Notes under the pieces: generated by a model
The model's database searches: none
Seen by the model: only the letters and a program-made list of their open reading frames with translations
What the model was told of the DNA's origin: nothing
Assembly: GCA_024709185.1 (NCBI GenBank)
Contig: JANJXE010000471.1
Location: 1-13,588 of the forward strand
Source of the DNA: Paludibacter sp.
GTDB lineage: Bacteria > Bacteroidota > Bacteroidia > Bacteroidales > Paludibacteraceae
Direction of reading: 5' to 3'
Length of the DNA: 13,588 nucleotides
Program-made: the position numbers and the translations under genes
Shown: positions 8,000 through 13,588 of the stretch, one piece after another
Layout of the letters: every line of letters starts with the position of its first letter
Position numbering within the stretch: the stretch's first letter is position 1

Positions 8000-8001
8000 T
8001 G
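7983..8001 (-). repeat. Right terminal inverted repeat of the IS4-family element
   Basis: This is the inverted partner of 6973-6991 (17/19 identical). The transposase remnant's stop codon, TAG at 7997-7999, lies inside it. Confidence 0.8.
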
Positions 8002-8012
8002 AGTTCCTAAAG

Positions 8013-8123
8013 CTAATCGAAAATCCTCCCGAAATAGTTATTGGGATCTGAATCGACTATGTAGGTGCAGAAATCTTTTATAAGGTTCTCGAATGATACA
8101 AAATTTTCGGGGTAAAGTTTGCT
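8013..8123 (-). other. Possible 3' end of a lost gene (minus-strand 36-residue frame)
   Basis: On the minus strand a short open stretch ends at TAG (8015-8013). It reads as a plausible soluble-protein tail, including YPENFVSFENLIKDF and SDPNNYFGRIFD. It has no ATG start and is cut by a stop at 8126-8124. It begins 11 bases from the IS end. Small immunity-type genes sit near RHS loci in other Bacteroidota, but I cannot assign a family, and chance is a real alternative. Confidence 0.2.
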
Positions 8124-8159
8124 TTATCGTTAACGGAGCGACAACTATGAACAAAAAAA

Positions 8160-8272
8160 TTAACCTAAACCGGGCTGAACGTTAACAGACATGCGTACAG
8201 TCGTCACTTATATTTCAATTATTCAGACAGTTAGGTTATCGGCAATGTTATATAACGTTCTGTTAACCTAAA
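8160..8272. repeat. Cluster of direct and inverted short repeats
   Basis: TTAACCTAAA occurs twice in direct orientation (8160-8169 and 8263-8272). Its core also occurs inverted as TTAGGTTA at 8231-8238. GTTAACAGA at 8181-8189 is the exact inverse of TCTGTTAAC at 8259-8267. A perfect palindrome, GTTATATAAC, sits at 8247-8256. The two long-range pairings cross each other. Function is unknown; an attachment site, a small element remnant or a regulatory structure are all possible. Confidence 0.5.
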
Positions 8273-8418
8273 ATCCCGAAAGAATATCGCAATTTTGCAA
8301 TGGAATAAACCAGAAAAGACTTTGATTGGAGGAAAATTAATTATTTAAGCATAAAGCAGGTAGAATTACTTGCACAGAACACCATCAACAACTATGAATT
8401 CTGAACATCTGGCTTGAG

Positions 8419-8456
8419 AAATCCATCCTGTTAACAAAAACTGACAGGATGGATTT
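8419..8456. terminator. Perfect 13-bp hairpin, possible terminator
   Basis: Arms 8419-8431 (AAATCCATCCTGT) and 8444-8456 pair perfectly around a 12-base loop. Only a weak T-rich stretch follows on the plus strand and none on the minus strand, so terminator function is uncertain. No intact gene reads into it from either side. It may be left over from a gene now lost. Confidence 0.4.
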
Positions 8457-8502
8457 AAATTCGTCGGAATAATGAGTTCGGGTAACATATACTAATGCAA
8501 TT

Positions 8503-9287
8503 ATGGAAAAATTGACATACATTTTAATCATGTGGATAACAGCTCTATCCATCAATTGTCAAAACAGACTAACACAAAAACAGAACAGTCTGCGTGCTTC
8601 CGACAATCTGTTTAAACAGCAGGTCGAATTCAAAGAACCGGGGAGTTCGGGACGTAACCTTATCTGGGATTTCAGAATGCTTACTATGCTAAATAATAAT
8701 TACTCGCTGAAGTATTTCATTCCCAACAGCACTCAAATGGATACAATCTGTGGATTGGAGCATCACACCCGTTACTACTACTCACAAAAACGTGACAGCG
8801 TTTGGTCAACTGGATTCGAGAATACAACCACAATGATGAAGTACAACAGCCATGAACTTCGAATGAAATTCCCATTCAATTATGGCGATACACTTTTCAG
8901 TCTTTTTAATGGAGAAGGCGAATATGGCCATCTGATTAAACTTAATGTGAGTGGTTACACACGGGTAGTGGCCGATGCCTAAGGTACCTTACTTTTACCT
9001 GGTAGCGAGGAAGTGAAGAAGGCTCTGAGATATTTACCGAGGTATCTTTCTTACCAAACCCGGTCGAAAACCTCCTACTGATTACATTCACCCTCACTCA
9101 ATAAGCAACTGTACGTTTTTCGGTACACAATAACATTGGCATTCCTGTATGTTCAACAAGTCAATTCAATTACTCTTCAGGCAATTATCAGACACAAATC
9201 TATATGTCACACCTGAGCTCCGGCACTTACACACTCAATATTGTTGTGGACGATAAAATTCTAAAACAGATAGTTGTAAAAAATTAG
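8503..9287 (+). pseudogene. Broken secreted protein of the type found upstream of Bacteroidales RHS genes
   Basis: The first 159 codons have a hydrophobic leader (LTYILIMWITALSINCQ) and then a family-like body: LFKQQVEFKEPGSSGRNLIWDF, GLEHHTRYYYSQKRDSVWSTGFENTTTMMKYNS, FPFNYGDT. The frame stops at TAA 8980-8982, exactly where relatives as I remember them have Tyr in ADAYGTL.LP. Beyond it the same frame reads GTLLLPG, so this is a nonsense mutation. Then a frameshift, probably with a deletion, moves the sequence to the third frame. That frame encodes SFLPNPVENLLL, a second in-frame TAA at 9102-9104, and a T9SS-sorting-like tail, MSHLSSGTYTLNIVVDDK, ending at TAG 9285-9287. The intact protein would be exported, with sorting-domain-like C-terminal repeats. 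Its function is unknown; I link it to RHS loci from memory of gene neighbourhoods. Confidence 0.7.
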
Positions 9288-9305
9288 GAAAAATTTCGAT
9301 AGTAT

Positions 9306-9491
9306 ATGAAAAAACTTATTCTATTAGTATGTGTGTGTACACTGAACAAAATGGTTGTATTACCACAAGAACGATACAATCACGTAACTCCACAAACGGC
9401 AGATTTTATACAGTCAGTTGACAGCAAGCCGAAAAAAAACAGATATACGAATGAATACAAGCTAATTACATTAAAATCAATTTTGTCTTGA
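9306..9491 (+). pseudogene. Short ORF resembling the signal peptide and N-terminus of a Bacteroidales RHS protein
   Basis: The 61-residue product has a signal peptide (MKKLILLVCVCTLNKMVV) and then QERYNHVTPQTADFIQ. This resembles the mature start of Bacteroidales RHS proteins, where TPQTAEF.RY is followed by a P.S...G..N..IPLY segment. Here the similarity ends after FIQ and the remaining residues are lysine- and serine-rich filler before a stop. It starts 18 bases after the preceding pseudogene, the usual neighbour of such RHS genes. An RHS core segment without its 5' end lies about 3.9 kb further on. An independent small secreted protein is the alternative. Similarity is by memory, over only about 15 residues. 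Confidence 0.45.
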
Positions 9492-9551
9492 AGTAAAGTA
9501 AATACAAAATTGTGGGAAAAGAAGCACAGCCCTTCGAAAGCATGACTACAG

Positions 9552-9579
9552 TTTGTCTAACATAGTGCTAAAATATTTG
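9552..9579 (+). promoter_or_regulatory. Weak candidate promoter for the S74-domain gene
   Basis: TTTG at 9552-9555 and AATATTTG at 9572-9579 are 16 bases apart. The -7 element differs from TAnnTTTG at one position and the spacer is short. The position, 35 bases before the ATG at 9615, is reasonable. Confidence 0.3.
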
Positions 9580-9614
9580 CTAAAAACAAAAATCATAATT
9601 TAACTAAAGTATTT

Positions 9615-10718
9615 ATGAAAACAACAATTGTATTTTTTTTTATTTTTTCTACAGTTTATGTAAACGCACAACTCCAAGTACTTACAAATGGTCGGGTAGC
9701 TTGTAATAATCAGACTGCTATCTATAGTAGTACAAGCAATGTTGCAGACGGGATGGATATTGTCTATTCAAATCCGTCTATACCGACAGGATATGATATG
9801 ATTTGGGGGAAATTCACAACATTACAACCAAATAATCCTGGCTTACTAACGTTACAATCAATGAATGGTGCTAATTTTACAGTTAGAGCAAATGGTAATG
9901 TTGGAATTTTTAATAACAATCCAGGTAGTGCTTTAGAAATAGGCACATTAGGCACAAACTACGAAATAAAAATCAACGGTAGCATTGTCTTCACGTCCGA
10001 TGAAAGAGTAAAGAAAAACATAAATAGTATTGAGAAAAGTATTGAGAAACTCAAAAAACTTAAAAGTGTAAGCTATAATTTCAGAGGTGTGGAAGATGAC
10101 AACACCAAAGACATCACCACAAACATTATCGGCGGGGTAGAGAAATCAATATTTAAGCCACAAAATAACAAAAAAAATTATGGAAGAACTTATTATGGTT
10201 TTTTAGCTCAAGATGTTCAAAAATTATTCCCTGATTTGGTTTATAAAGATAGCGCAGGTATTTTGGGTGTTGATTACATTGGTATGATTCCCTTACTAGT
10301 AAATGCATTGAACGAACAAGAAATTACAATTGCTACTCAAAATGAAAAAATTATTGATTTGGAAACAAGATTATCAAAACTTGAGAATAGTAATAATACT
10401 TCATCCCAGAAAGTTGGGGCAATTACAGCATCTGTAGAAACAAAAACTTTATCTTATCCTGTATTAGAACAAAACACACCAAACCCATTCGATGCTTCAA
10501 CAAAAATTGGATATTATTTACCAAACTCAATCATATCTGCAAATATTTTCGTATATGATATGAATGGAGAGCAATTAAAAAACTATATTATTACTGAACG
10601 AGGCGAAGGATTTACAACAATTCAAGGCTCTGAGTTTAATGCAGGAATGTATCTGTATGCTTTAATAGCCGATGGTAAAGTGATTGATACAAAACGAATG
10701 ATATTGACTAAAAACTAA
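9615..10718 (+). CDS. Tail-fibre-like protein with Peptidase_S74 chaperone domain and T9SS sorting domain
   Basis: This is an exported 367-residue protein. A signal peptide (about 1-19, ending VYVNAQ) is followed by a Gly/Asn-rich beta-structured part (20-125) with ANGNVGIFNNNPGSALEIG repeats typical of phage-fibre-like stalks. The intramolecular chaperone domain starts at FTSDERVKKNI: S128 is the expected self-cleavage serine and K133, five residues later, the expected partner. It continues through YGFLAQDVQKLFPDLV and DYIGMIPLLVNALNEQ, and a trimer-type coiled coil follows (about 230-260). Residues 280-367 (LEQNTPNPFDASTKIGYYL... to GMYLYALIADGKVIDTKRMIL) are a T9SS type A sorting domain. 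The protein should cross the outer membrane through the T9SS. Self-cleavage at S128 would separate the stalk from its sorting signal. Base composition is AT-richer than in genes before 6800, suggesting transfer. The ligand is unknown. Confidence 0.85.
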   Translation: MKTTIVFFFIFSTVYVNAQLQVLTNGRVACNNQTAIYSSTSNVADGMDIVYSNPSIPTGYDMIWGKFTTLQPNNPGLLTLQSMNGANFTVRANGNVGIFNNNPGSALEIGTLGTNYEIKINGSIVFTSDERVKKNINSIEKSIEKLKKLKSVSYNFRGVEDDNTKDITTNIIGGVEKSIFKPQNNKKNYGRTYYGFLAQDVQKLFPDLVYKDSAGILGVDYIGMIPLLVNALNEQEITIATQNEKIIDLETRLSKLENSNNTSSQKVGAITASVETKTLSYPVLEQNTPNPFDASTKIGYYLPNSIISANIFVYDMNGEQLKNYIITERGEGFTTIQGSEFNAGMYLYALIADGKVIDTKRMILTKN

Positions 10719-10736
10719 ATTAATATGAAACGAGCA

Positions 10737-10752
10737 TGATTGCAGGCAATCA
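10737..10752. repeat. Small perfect palindrome between genes
   Basis: TGATTGC and GCAATCA pair around a 2-base spacer. It lies in the 98-bp gap between the S74 gene and the protease gene. No T tract follows, so it is a poor terminator. A regulatory role is possible but unsupported. Confidence 0.3.
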
Positions 10753-10816
10753 CCAAAGTCGATGAAAAATCTGACATGCGAGTTCCATGTGACATTTAAA
10801 AAACAATTATTTACAC

Positions 10817-12364
10817 ATGAAAAGATTCATTATTTTATTTATGTTATTTTTTGCGATGGATATTGTAATTCAAGCGCAGGATTGTTGTTACCCTGATGAA
10901 GATGGTATGTATAGTTACTATATGAATATAAAAGAGAATAATATTAAAAACTCTTTTTCCAAAGATTCCATAATGCATATTTTAAAGAAGTCTAAACTAA
11001 TAATGAAAAAAGACACTGAAAATTATGATAGAGAAATCAAGGCAGCATATAAATCATTTCCTACTGCAAAAACAAAACTTTTACAGCATTCTGTTACAAT
11101 ACGTTCAACAAATCCAAACTTAGATATAGAGCTTAGTAAACATTCGGATATTTTCAATTTTGTTGAGAAAATTTGTCGTGCTAAAGATCCGTTACTTTAT
11201 GAACCTAATGATTATTCGTATATTGGTAATACAGCAAAAGATCATTTAGATTTAATAAAAGCTCCACAAGCATGGGAAATAACTAAAGGTGACTCTCGCA
11301 TATTAGTAGGGGTCACTGATACTTATATTGAACCAAGTCATGAAGATTTAGAAAATAAAATTGCACAAATACTCCACAATAGCACCTATCCTCATTTTCA
11401 TGGAATTGCTGTTTCTGGTTGTGCTGCGGCACATACAAACAACAACAAAGGATTAGCGTCAATCGGCTATAATTCAAAAATTGTTTTTTCATCTAAATAC
11501 AATGACAATAATGAGATTTTTGAAATGTCTCAAATTCCAGGAGTTAGAGTGATAAACTGTAGTTGGTATAGAGGCTGTAATTATAGTGCGACTGAGGATG
11601 CATTGTACAGTGAAATTAGAGATGTGAATAACGTGATAGTGGTATTTGGTGCTGGAAATGGTATAAAACATTGTAATAGTCTAACTGCTTACCTTTACCC
11701 GTCATCATACGAAAGTGTGATATGCGTGACTTCCGTAGGACATTCTACAGATTATGGTACTATACTTCCAACATACGGAAAACATCTTTGGAAAGATTGC
11801 CATGAATCAACAATTGGCGATCCTTCATCAGCATTTCATCATAATGACAAAGTGGATATTTGCGCCCCAGGATATAGAGTAGAATCACCAAGTTTGAATA
11901 ATACCTATACAAGTGCGTGGGGGACTTCCTTTTCGGCACCTATGGTTGCTGGGGTTTGTGCATTAGTGGCATCGGTAAATCCTTGTTTAACTGCTGCTGA
12001 AATTCAAGATATTGTCATTTCTTCTGCAGATACAACTATCTATAATCTCCCTGAAAATGCCTCATACATTGGTTTATTAGGCAAAGGTAGATTAGATGCT
12101 TATGCTGCAGTTAAAAAAGCAGTTGAATTGGGTACAGTATATATTCAAAACAGAACATACAATAATACTATTATAGAAACTGCTGAAACAGAACTAAAAT
12201 CTGGCAGTTCTGTTACAAACCATCAACCAAGTGGTAACGTGATAGTAGAAACTGGTAGTAACTTAACATTCAAGGCTACCCGTAGTATTGAGCTATCACC
12301 GGGGTTTGAAGTAAAACTGGGAGCGACCTTAAATACTGAAATTTACGAATCTTCTTGTTTTTAA
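10817..12364 (+). CDS. Secreted S8 (subtilisin-like) serine protease
   Basis: This is a 515-residue exported protease. It has a signal peptide (MKRFIILFMLFFAMDIVIQAQ), then a pro-region to about residue 145 that includes a DPLLYEPNDYSY segment typical of Bacteroidota S8 proteins. The catalytic domain starts near LIKAPQAWEITKG. The triad is D168 (VGVTDTYI), H195 (HFHGIAVSG, in place of the usual HGTxVAG) and S371 (AWGTSFSAPMVAGV). N281 in GAGNG is the expected oxyanion residue. All catalytic residues are present, so it should be active. The last ~70 residues contain IELSPGFEVKLGATLNTEI, resembling the 3-coathanger-stack C-terminal domain of exported Bacteroidota proteins, and end with a Cys two residues from the terminus. 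It has no standard T9SS type A tail. It lies in the AT-rich block, 34 bp upstream of another exported protein and possibly in one transcript with it. Substrate is unknown. Confidence 0.88.
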   Translation: MKRFIILFMLFFAMDIVIQAQDCCYPDEDGMYSYYMNIKENNIKNSFSKDSIMHILKKSKLIMKKDTENYDREIKAAYKSFPTAKTKLLQHSVTIRSTNPNLDIELSKHSDIFNFVEKICRAKDPLLYEPNDYSYIGNTAKDHLDLIKAPQAWEITKGDSRILVGVTDTYIEPSHEDLENKIAQILHNSTYPHFHGIAVSGCAAAHTNNNKGLASIGYNSKIVFSSKYNDNNEIFEMSQIPGVRVINCSWYRGCNYSATEDALYSEIRDVNNVIVVFGAGNGIKHCNSLTAYLYPSSYESVICVTSVGHSTDYGTILPTYGKHLWKDCHESTIGDPSSAFHHNDKVDICAPGYRVESPSLNNTYTSAWGTSFSAPMVAGVCALVASVNPCLTAAEIQDIVISSADTTIYNLPENASYIGLLGKGRLDAYAAVKKAVELGTVYIQNRTYNNTIIETAETELKSGSSVTNHQPSGNVIVETGSNLTFKATRSIELSPGFEVKLGATLNTEIYESSCF

Positions 12365-12398
12365 TATTCTGATAAGTATTATTTAAAATAGATTTAAC

Positions 12399-13271
12399 AT
12401 GAAAACTAAAATACTTACAACTATTTTGCTTTTTTCTTTTCTCTTGTCAAATACGCAAAATTACGAATACATCCCACTTGTAAACGAAGGGTATGTGTGG
12501 AGTTACTGCGATGTAATAAAAGTAGATATTAACGAATACAACCTTAATTATTCGCAATTAAAATTCAACGGCGATACAATTATTAATGATATTGCATATA
12601 AGAAACTGTTCAAACATGACTGTTCATTAAGTGGTTTGTATTATTTGGCATCTATGCGTGAAGAAAACAAAAAAGTATATGCAGTTTATTCAGGAAATCA
12701 TCAAGAACAGCTAATTTACAATTTTAGTTTAGTTGTAGGAGATTCCATACGGTCACCAGACAATAATGACACTCACTATTTCAAGGTGACAAAAATTGAC
12801 ACTATTGAAGTTGGCACGGGAAAACGTAAGCGCATTAAATTGGATTTTGACACATGGATTGAAGGTATTGGCACACTGGATAGATTCATGATATATCCGC
12901 TTCACGCATTATCACTCTACGATCTTGGAGTTCGTATCAACTATCAAAAACAAGGTGGTGAAATTATTTACAAAACTAACGAGTGGTATTTCAATAAAAA
13001 TGAATGCAATACATCCTTAATAGAACAAATAGAGACAAACGAAACGGTTGCATATTTTATAACTCCTGAATTATTAAAGGTAGAAACAAAATTATCAGAC
13101 CCAAATTACACTTTTAAATTGTTCGACTTAAATGGGAAATTGATAGTACAACAGAATATTGACATAAAGGATAATACAGTAAATGTTGGTCAATTATCGA
13201 GTGGTCTATATATTTTCCGTCTATCTCGAAATAGTGAAGTATGTTTTATTGGGAAAATTATTAAGAAATAA
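12399..13271 (+). CDS. Exported protein of unknown function with T9SS type A sorting domain
   Basis: This 290-residue protein has a signal peptide (about 1-20, MKTKILTTILLFSFLLSNTQ). The body (about 21-200) has motifs seen in many uncharacterised T9SS cargo proteins: YIPLVNEGYVWSYC, LKFNGDTIINDIAYKKLF, YLASMREENKKVYAVY, and WIEGIGTLD.F. The C-terminal ~70 residues are a sorting domain: YTFKLFDLNGKLIVQQNI, then LSSGLYIFRLSRNSEVCFIGKIIKK. It is expected on the cell surface or in the medium, via the SprA-type translocon. I recognise no catalytic motif. It follows the S8 protease gene by 34 bp in the same orientation, and a hairpin terminator lies 16 bp after its stop, so it is the last gene of its unit. 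Composition is AT-rich like the two genes before it. Confidence 0.8.
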   Translation: MKTKILTTILLFSFLLSNTQNYEYIPLVNEGYVWSYCDVIKVDINEYNLNYSQLKFNGDTIINDIAYKKLFKHDCSLSGLYYLASMREENKKVYAVYSGNHQEQLIYNFSLVVGDSIRSPDNNDTHYFKVTKIDTIEVGTGKRKRIKLDFDTWIEGIGTLDRFMIYPLHALSLYDLGVRINYQKQGGEIIYKTNEWYFNKNECNTSLIEQIETNETVAYFITPELLKVETKLSDPNYTFKLFDLNGKLIVQQNIDIKDNTVNVGQLSSGLYIFRLSRNSEVCFIGKIIKK

Positions 13272-13287
13272 TCACCCAAAAAGCAAA

Positions 13288-13338
13288 AAAAGCCACAGCA
13301 AGTGAGTGTTTATATTCAAACGCCTTGCGGTGGCTTTT
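13288..13338. terminator. Terminator closing the AT-rich gene block
   Basis: Arms AAAAGCCAC (13288-13296) and GTGGCTTTT (13330-13338) pair perfectly. Inside, GCAAG pairs with CTTGC after one A/G mismatch, and GTGTTT pairs with AAACGC above that. The plus strand ends in four T. The A run on the left side gives a longer T run on the minus strand, so it could stop transcription from both directions. Confidence 0.7.
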
Positions 13339-13366
13339 ATAGCTTTATGATAATAGGCAGAGCGGT

Positions 13367-13437
13367 CACAGTACATTGTTTTTTTGATCGTTTAGACAGT
13401 TGAAGTGCATGTAGAAATAAAAAAACAATGCACTGTG
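13367..13437. repeat. 19-bp near-perfect inverted repeat at the RHS fragment border
   Basis: CACAGTACATTGTTTTTTT (13367-13385) is matched in inverted orientation at 13419-13437 at 18 of 19 positions. The arms enclose 33 bases. The middle also contains AGTGCAT (13404-13410), which can pair with ATGCACT in the right arm, giving an alternative fold. The right arm ends about 20 bases before recognisable RHS coding sequence begins. It could be a miniature element, a recombination scar or a hairpin with regulatory effect. No flanking duplication was seen. Confidence 0.6.
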
Positions 13438-13588
13438 GAGAGTTGTAATACCGTAACCGCACTTTATTACGATTATCGGGCTTTACTGGTGCAATCGCGC
13501 AGTACAAACCATTTGGGTGGGTACGACCTTACTTACAACCAGTACAATTTTGCAGGTCTGCTTACACAGAGTCATAAAGAACATAGTA
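13396..13588 (+). CDS. RHS-repeat protein fragment, 5' end missing, continues past the window
   Basis: The frame is open from just after TAG 13393-13395 to the window end. From about 13453 it reads TVTALYYDYRALLVQSRSTN and then HLGGYDLTYNQYNFAGLLTQ, the core pattern of RHS/YD-repeat proteins of Bacteroidales (YYD.RG..VQ.RS.NHLGGYD.....Y.F.G). These large secreted proteins form a beta-cocoon shell around a C-terminal toxin or variable domain. Here there is no signal peptide, N-terminal region or good start codon: the only candidate is GTG 13405, inside an inverted repeat. The match begins deep in the protein. It is therefore a 5'-truncated gene or displaced RHS segment; what lies downstream decides. 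The N-terminus-like ORF at 9306-9491 may be its lost beginning. Confidence 0.6.

Larger units (their letters stand above)
6973..8001 (+). mobile_element. Degenerate IS4-family insertion sequence
   Basis: A 1,029-bp element is bounded by 19-base inverted ends matching at 17 of 19 positions: CACTGGTGTCCACTTAAAA on the left (6973-6991) and CACTAGTGTCCACTAAAAA read inward from the right (7983-8001). The inside codes for an IS4-family transposase with the N-terminal DUF4372 domain. It is inactive because the transposase has a frameshift and an internal deletion. Intact relatives are, from memory, a few hundred bases longer. I saw no target duplication in the flanks. It lies just outside a tRNA terminator, a harmless landing place, and marks the border between the orderly core genes and the broken accessory region. 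Confidence 0.85.
8002..8502. other. Non-coding gap between the IS remnant and the broken secreted-protein gene
   Basis: About 500 bases hold no convincing intact gene. What is visible: a doubtful minus-strand gene tail next to the IS end, a cluster of short direct and inverted repeats at 8160-8272, and a perfect 13-bp hairpin at 8419-8456. No promoter with a TAnnTTTG element was recognised ahead of the ATG at 8503. Confidence 0.6.

Noticed and set aside
6957..8030. Target-site duplication around the IS element
   Set aside because: Flanking bases on both sides were compared at several possible boundaries and no 8-13 base match was found.
8160..8272. Integron attC site or cassette array
   Set aside because: One GTTRRRY-like core is present but no matching RYYYAAC partner or imperfect-hairpin layout was found, and the downstream genes are not separated by similar repeats.
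8980..9104. Reassigned TAA codon (non-standard genetic code)
   Set aside because: TAA ends the intact genes in this window, including sprA, the lycopene cyclase, the S9 peptidase and the S8 protease. The gene also has a frame change, so it is simply decayed.
1..13588. CRISPR array, rRNA or phage gene cluster
   Set aside because: No regularly spaced repeats, rRNA sequence or phage structural gene set was seen. The S74 domain is phage-like but sits in an exported, T9SS-sorted protein.

Overview
The window looks like a Bacteroidota chromosome, probably Bacteroidales or Marinilabiliales-like. Evidence: the first gene is the C-terminal part of SprA (Sov), the outer-membrane translocon of the type IX secretion system (T9SS). 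Three promoters match the Bacteroidota consensus TTTG - spacer - TAnnTTTG. Exported proteins end in T9SS sorting domains. Genus cannot be fixed from sequence alone.

Positions 1-6956 are an orderly, moderately GC-rich core region. It holds the sprA 3' end (+); a crtW-type carotenoid ketolase (-) divergent from a fused CrtYc/CrtYd-type lycopene cyclase (+); a class II CCA-adding enzyme/poly(A) polymerase family protein with an HD domain; an S9A prolyl oligopeptidase lipoprotein with a complete Ser-Asp-His triad; and a tRNA-Met(CAT) with its own promoter and strong terminator. The tRNA gene does not encode its CCA end, so it needs CCA addition, the reaction expected of the nucleotidyltransferase 2.2 kb upstream.

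Positions 6957-9491 are a decay zone. A dead IS4-family element (6973-8001) has 19-bp inverted ends, a 1-base frameshift and an internal deletion that removes the third catalytic residue. It is followed by about 500 bp of non-coding DNA with nested repeats and a perfect hairpin. Then come a broken secreted-protein gene (8503-9287, two in-frame TAA codons and a frameshift) and a short ORF resembling the signal peptide and N-terminus of a Bacteroidales RHS protein (9306-9491).

Positions 9615-13271 form a visibly AT-richer block of three intact exported-protein genes in one orientation. They are a tail-fibre-like protein with a Peptidase_S74 chaperone domain followed by a T9SS sorting domain, an S8 subtilisin-like protease with a coat-hanger-like C-terminus, and an unknown protein with a T9SS sorting domain. 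A terminator closes the block. Next come a 19-bp near-perfect inverted repeat and an RHS-repeat reading frame without a 5' end that runs off the window.

The best overall reading is that an older 'secreted protein + RHS' locus was broken and is now separated by an AT-rich module of T9SS-exported proteins, in a genome that makes the SprA translocon. The individual gene calls rest on visible motifs. The 'split RHS locus' is inference. I found no clearly new defence system or CRISPR array.
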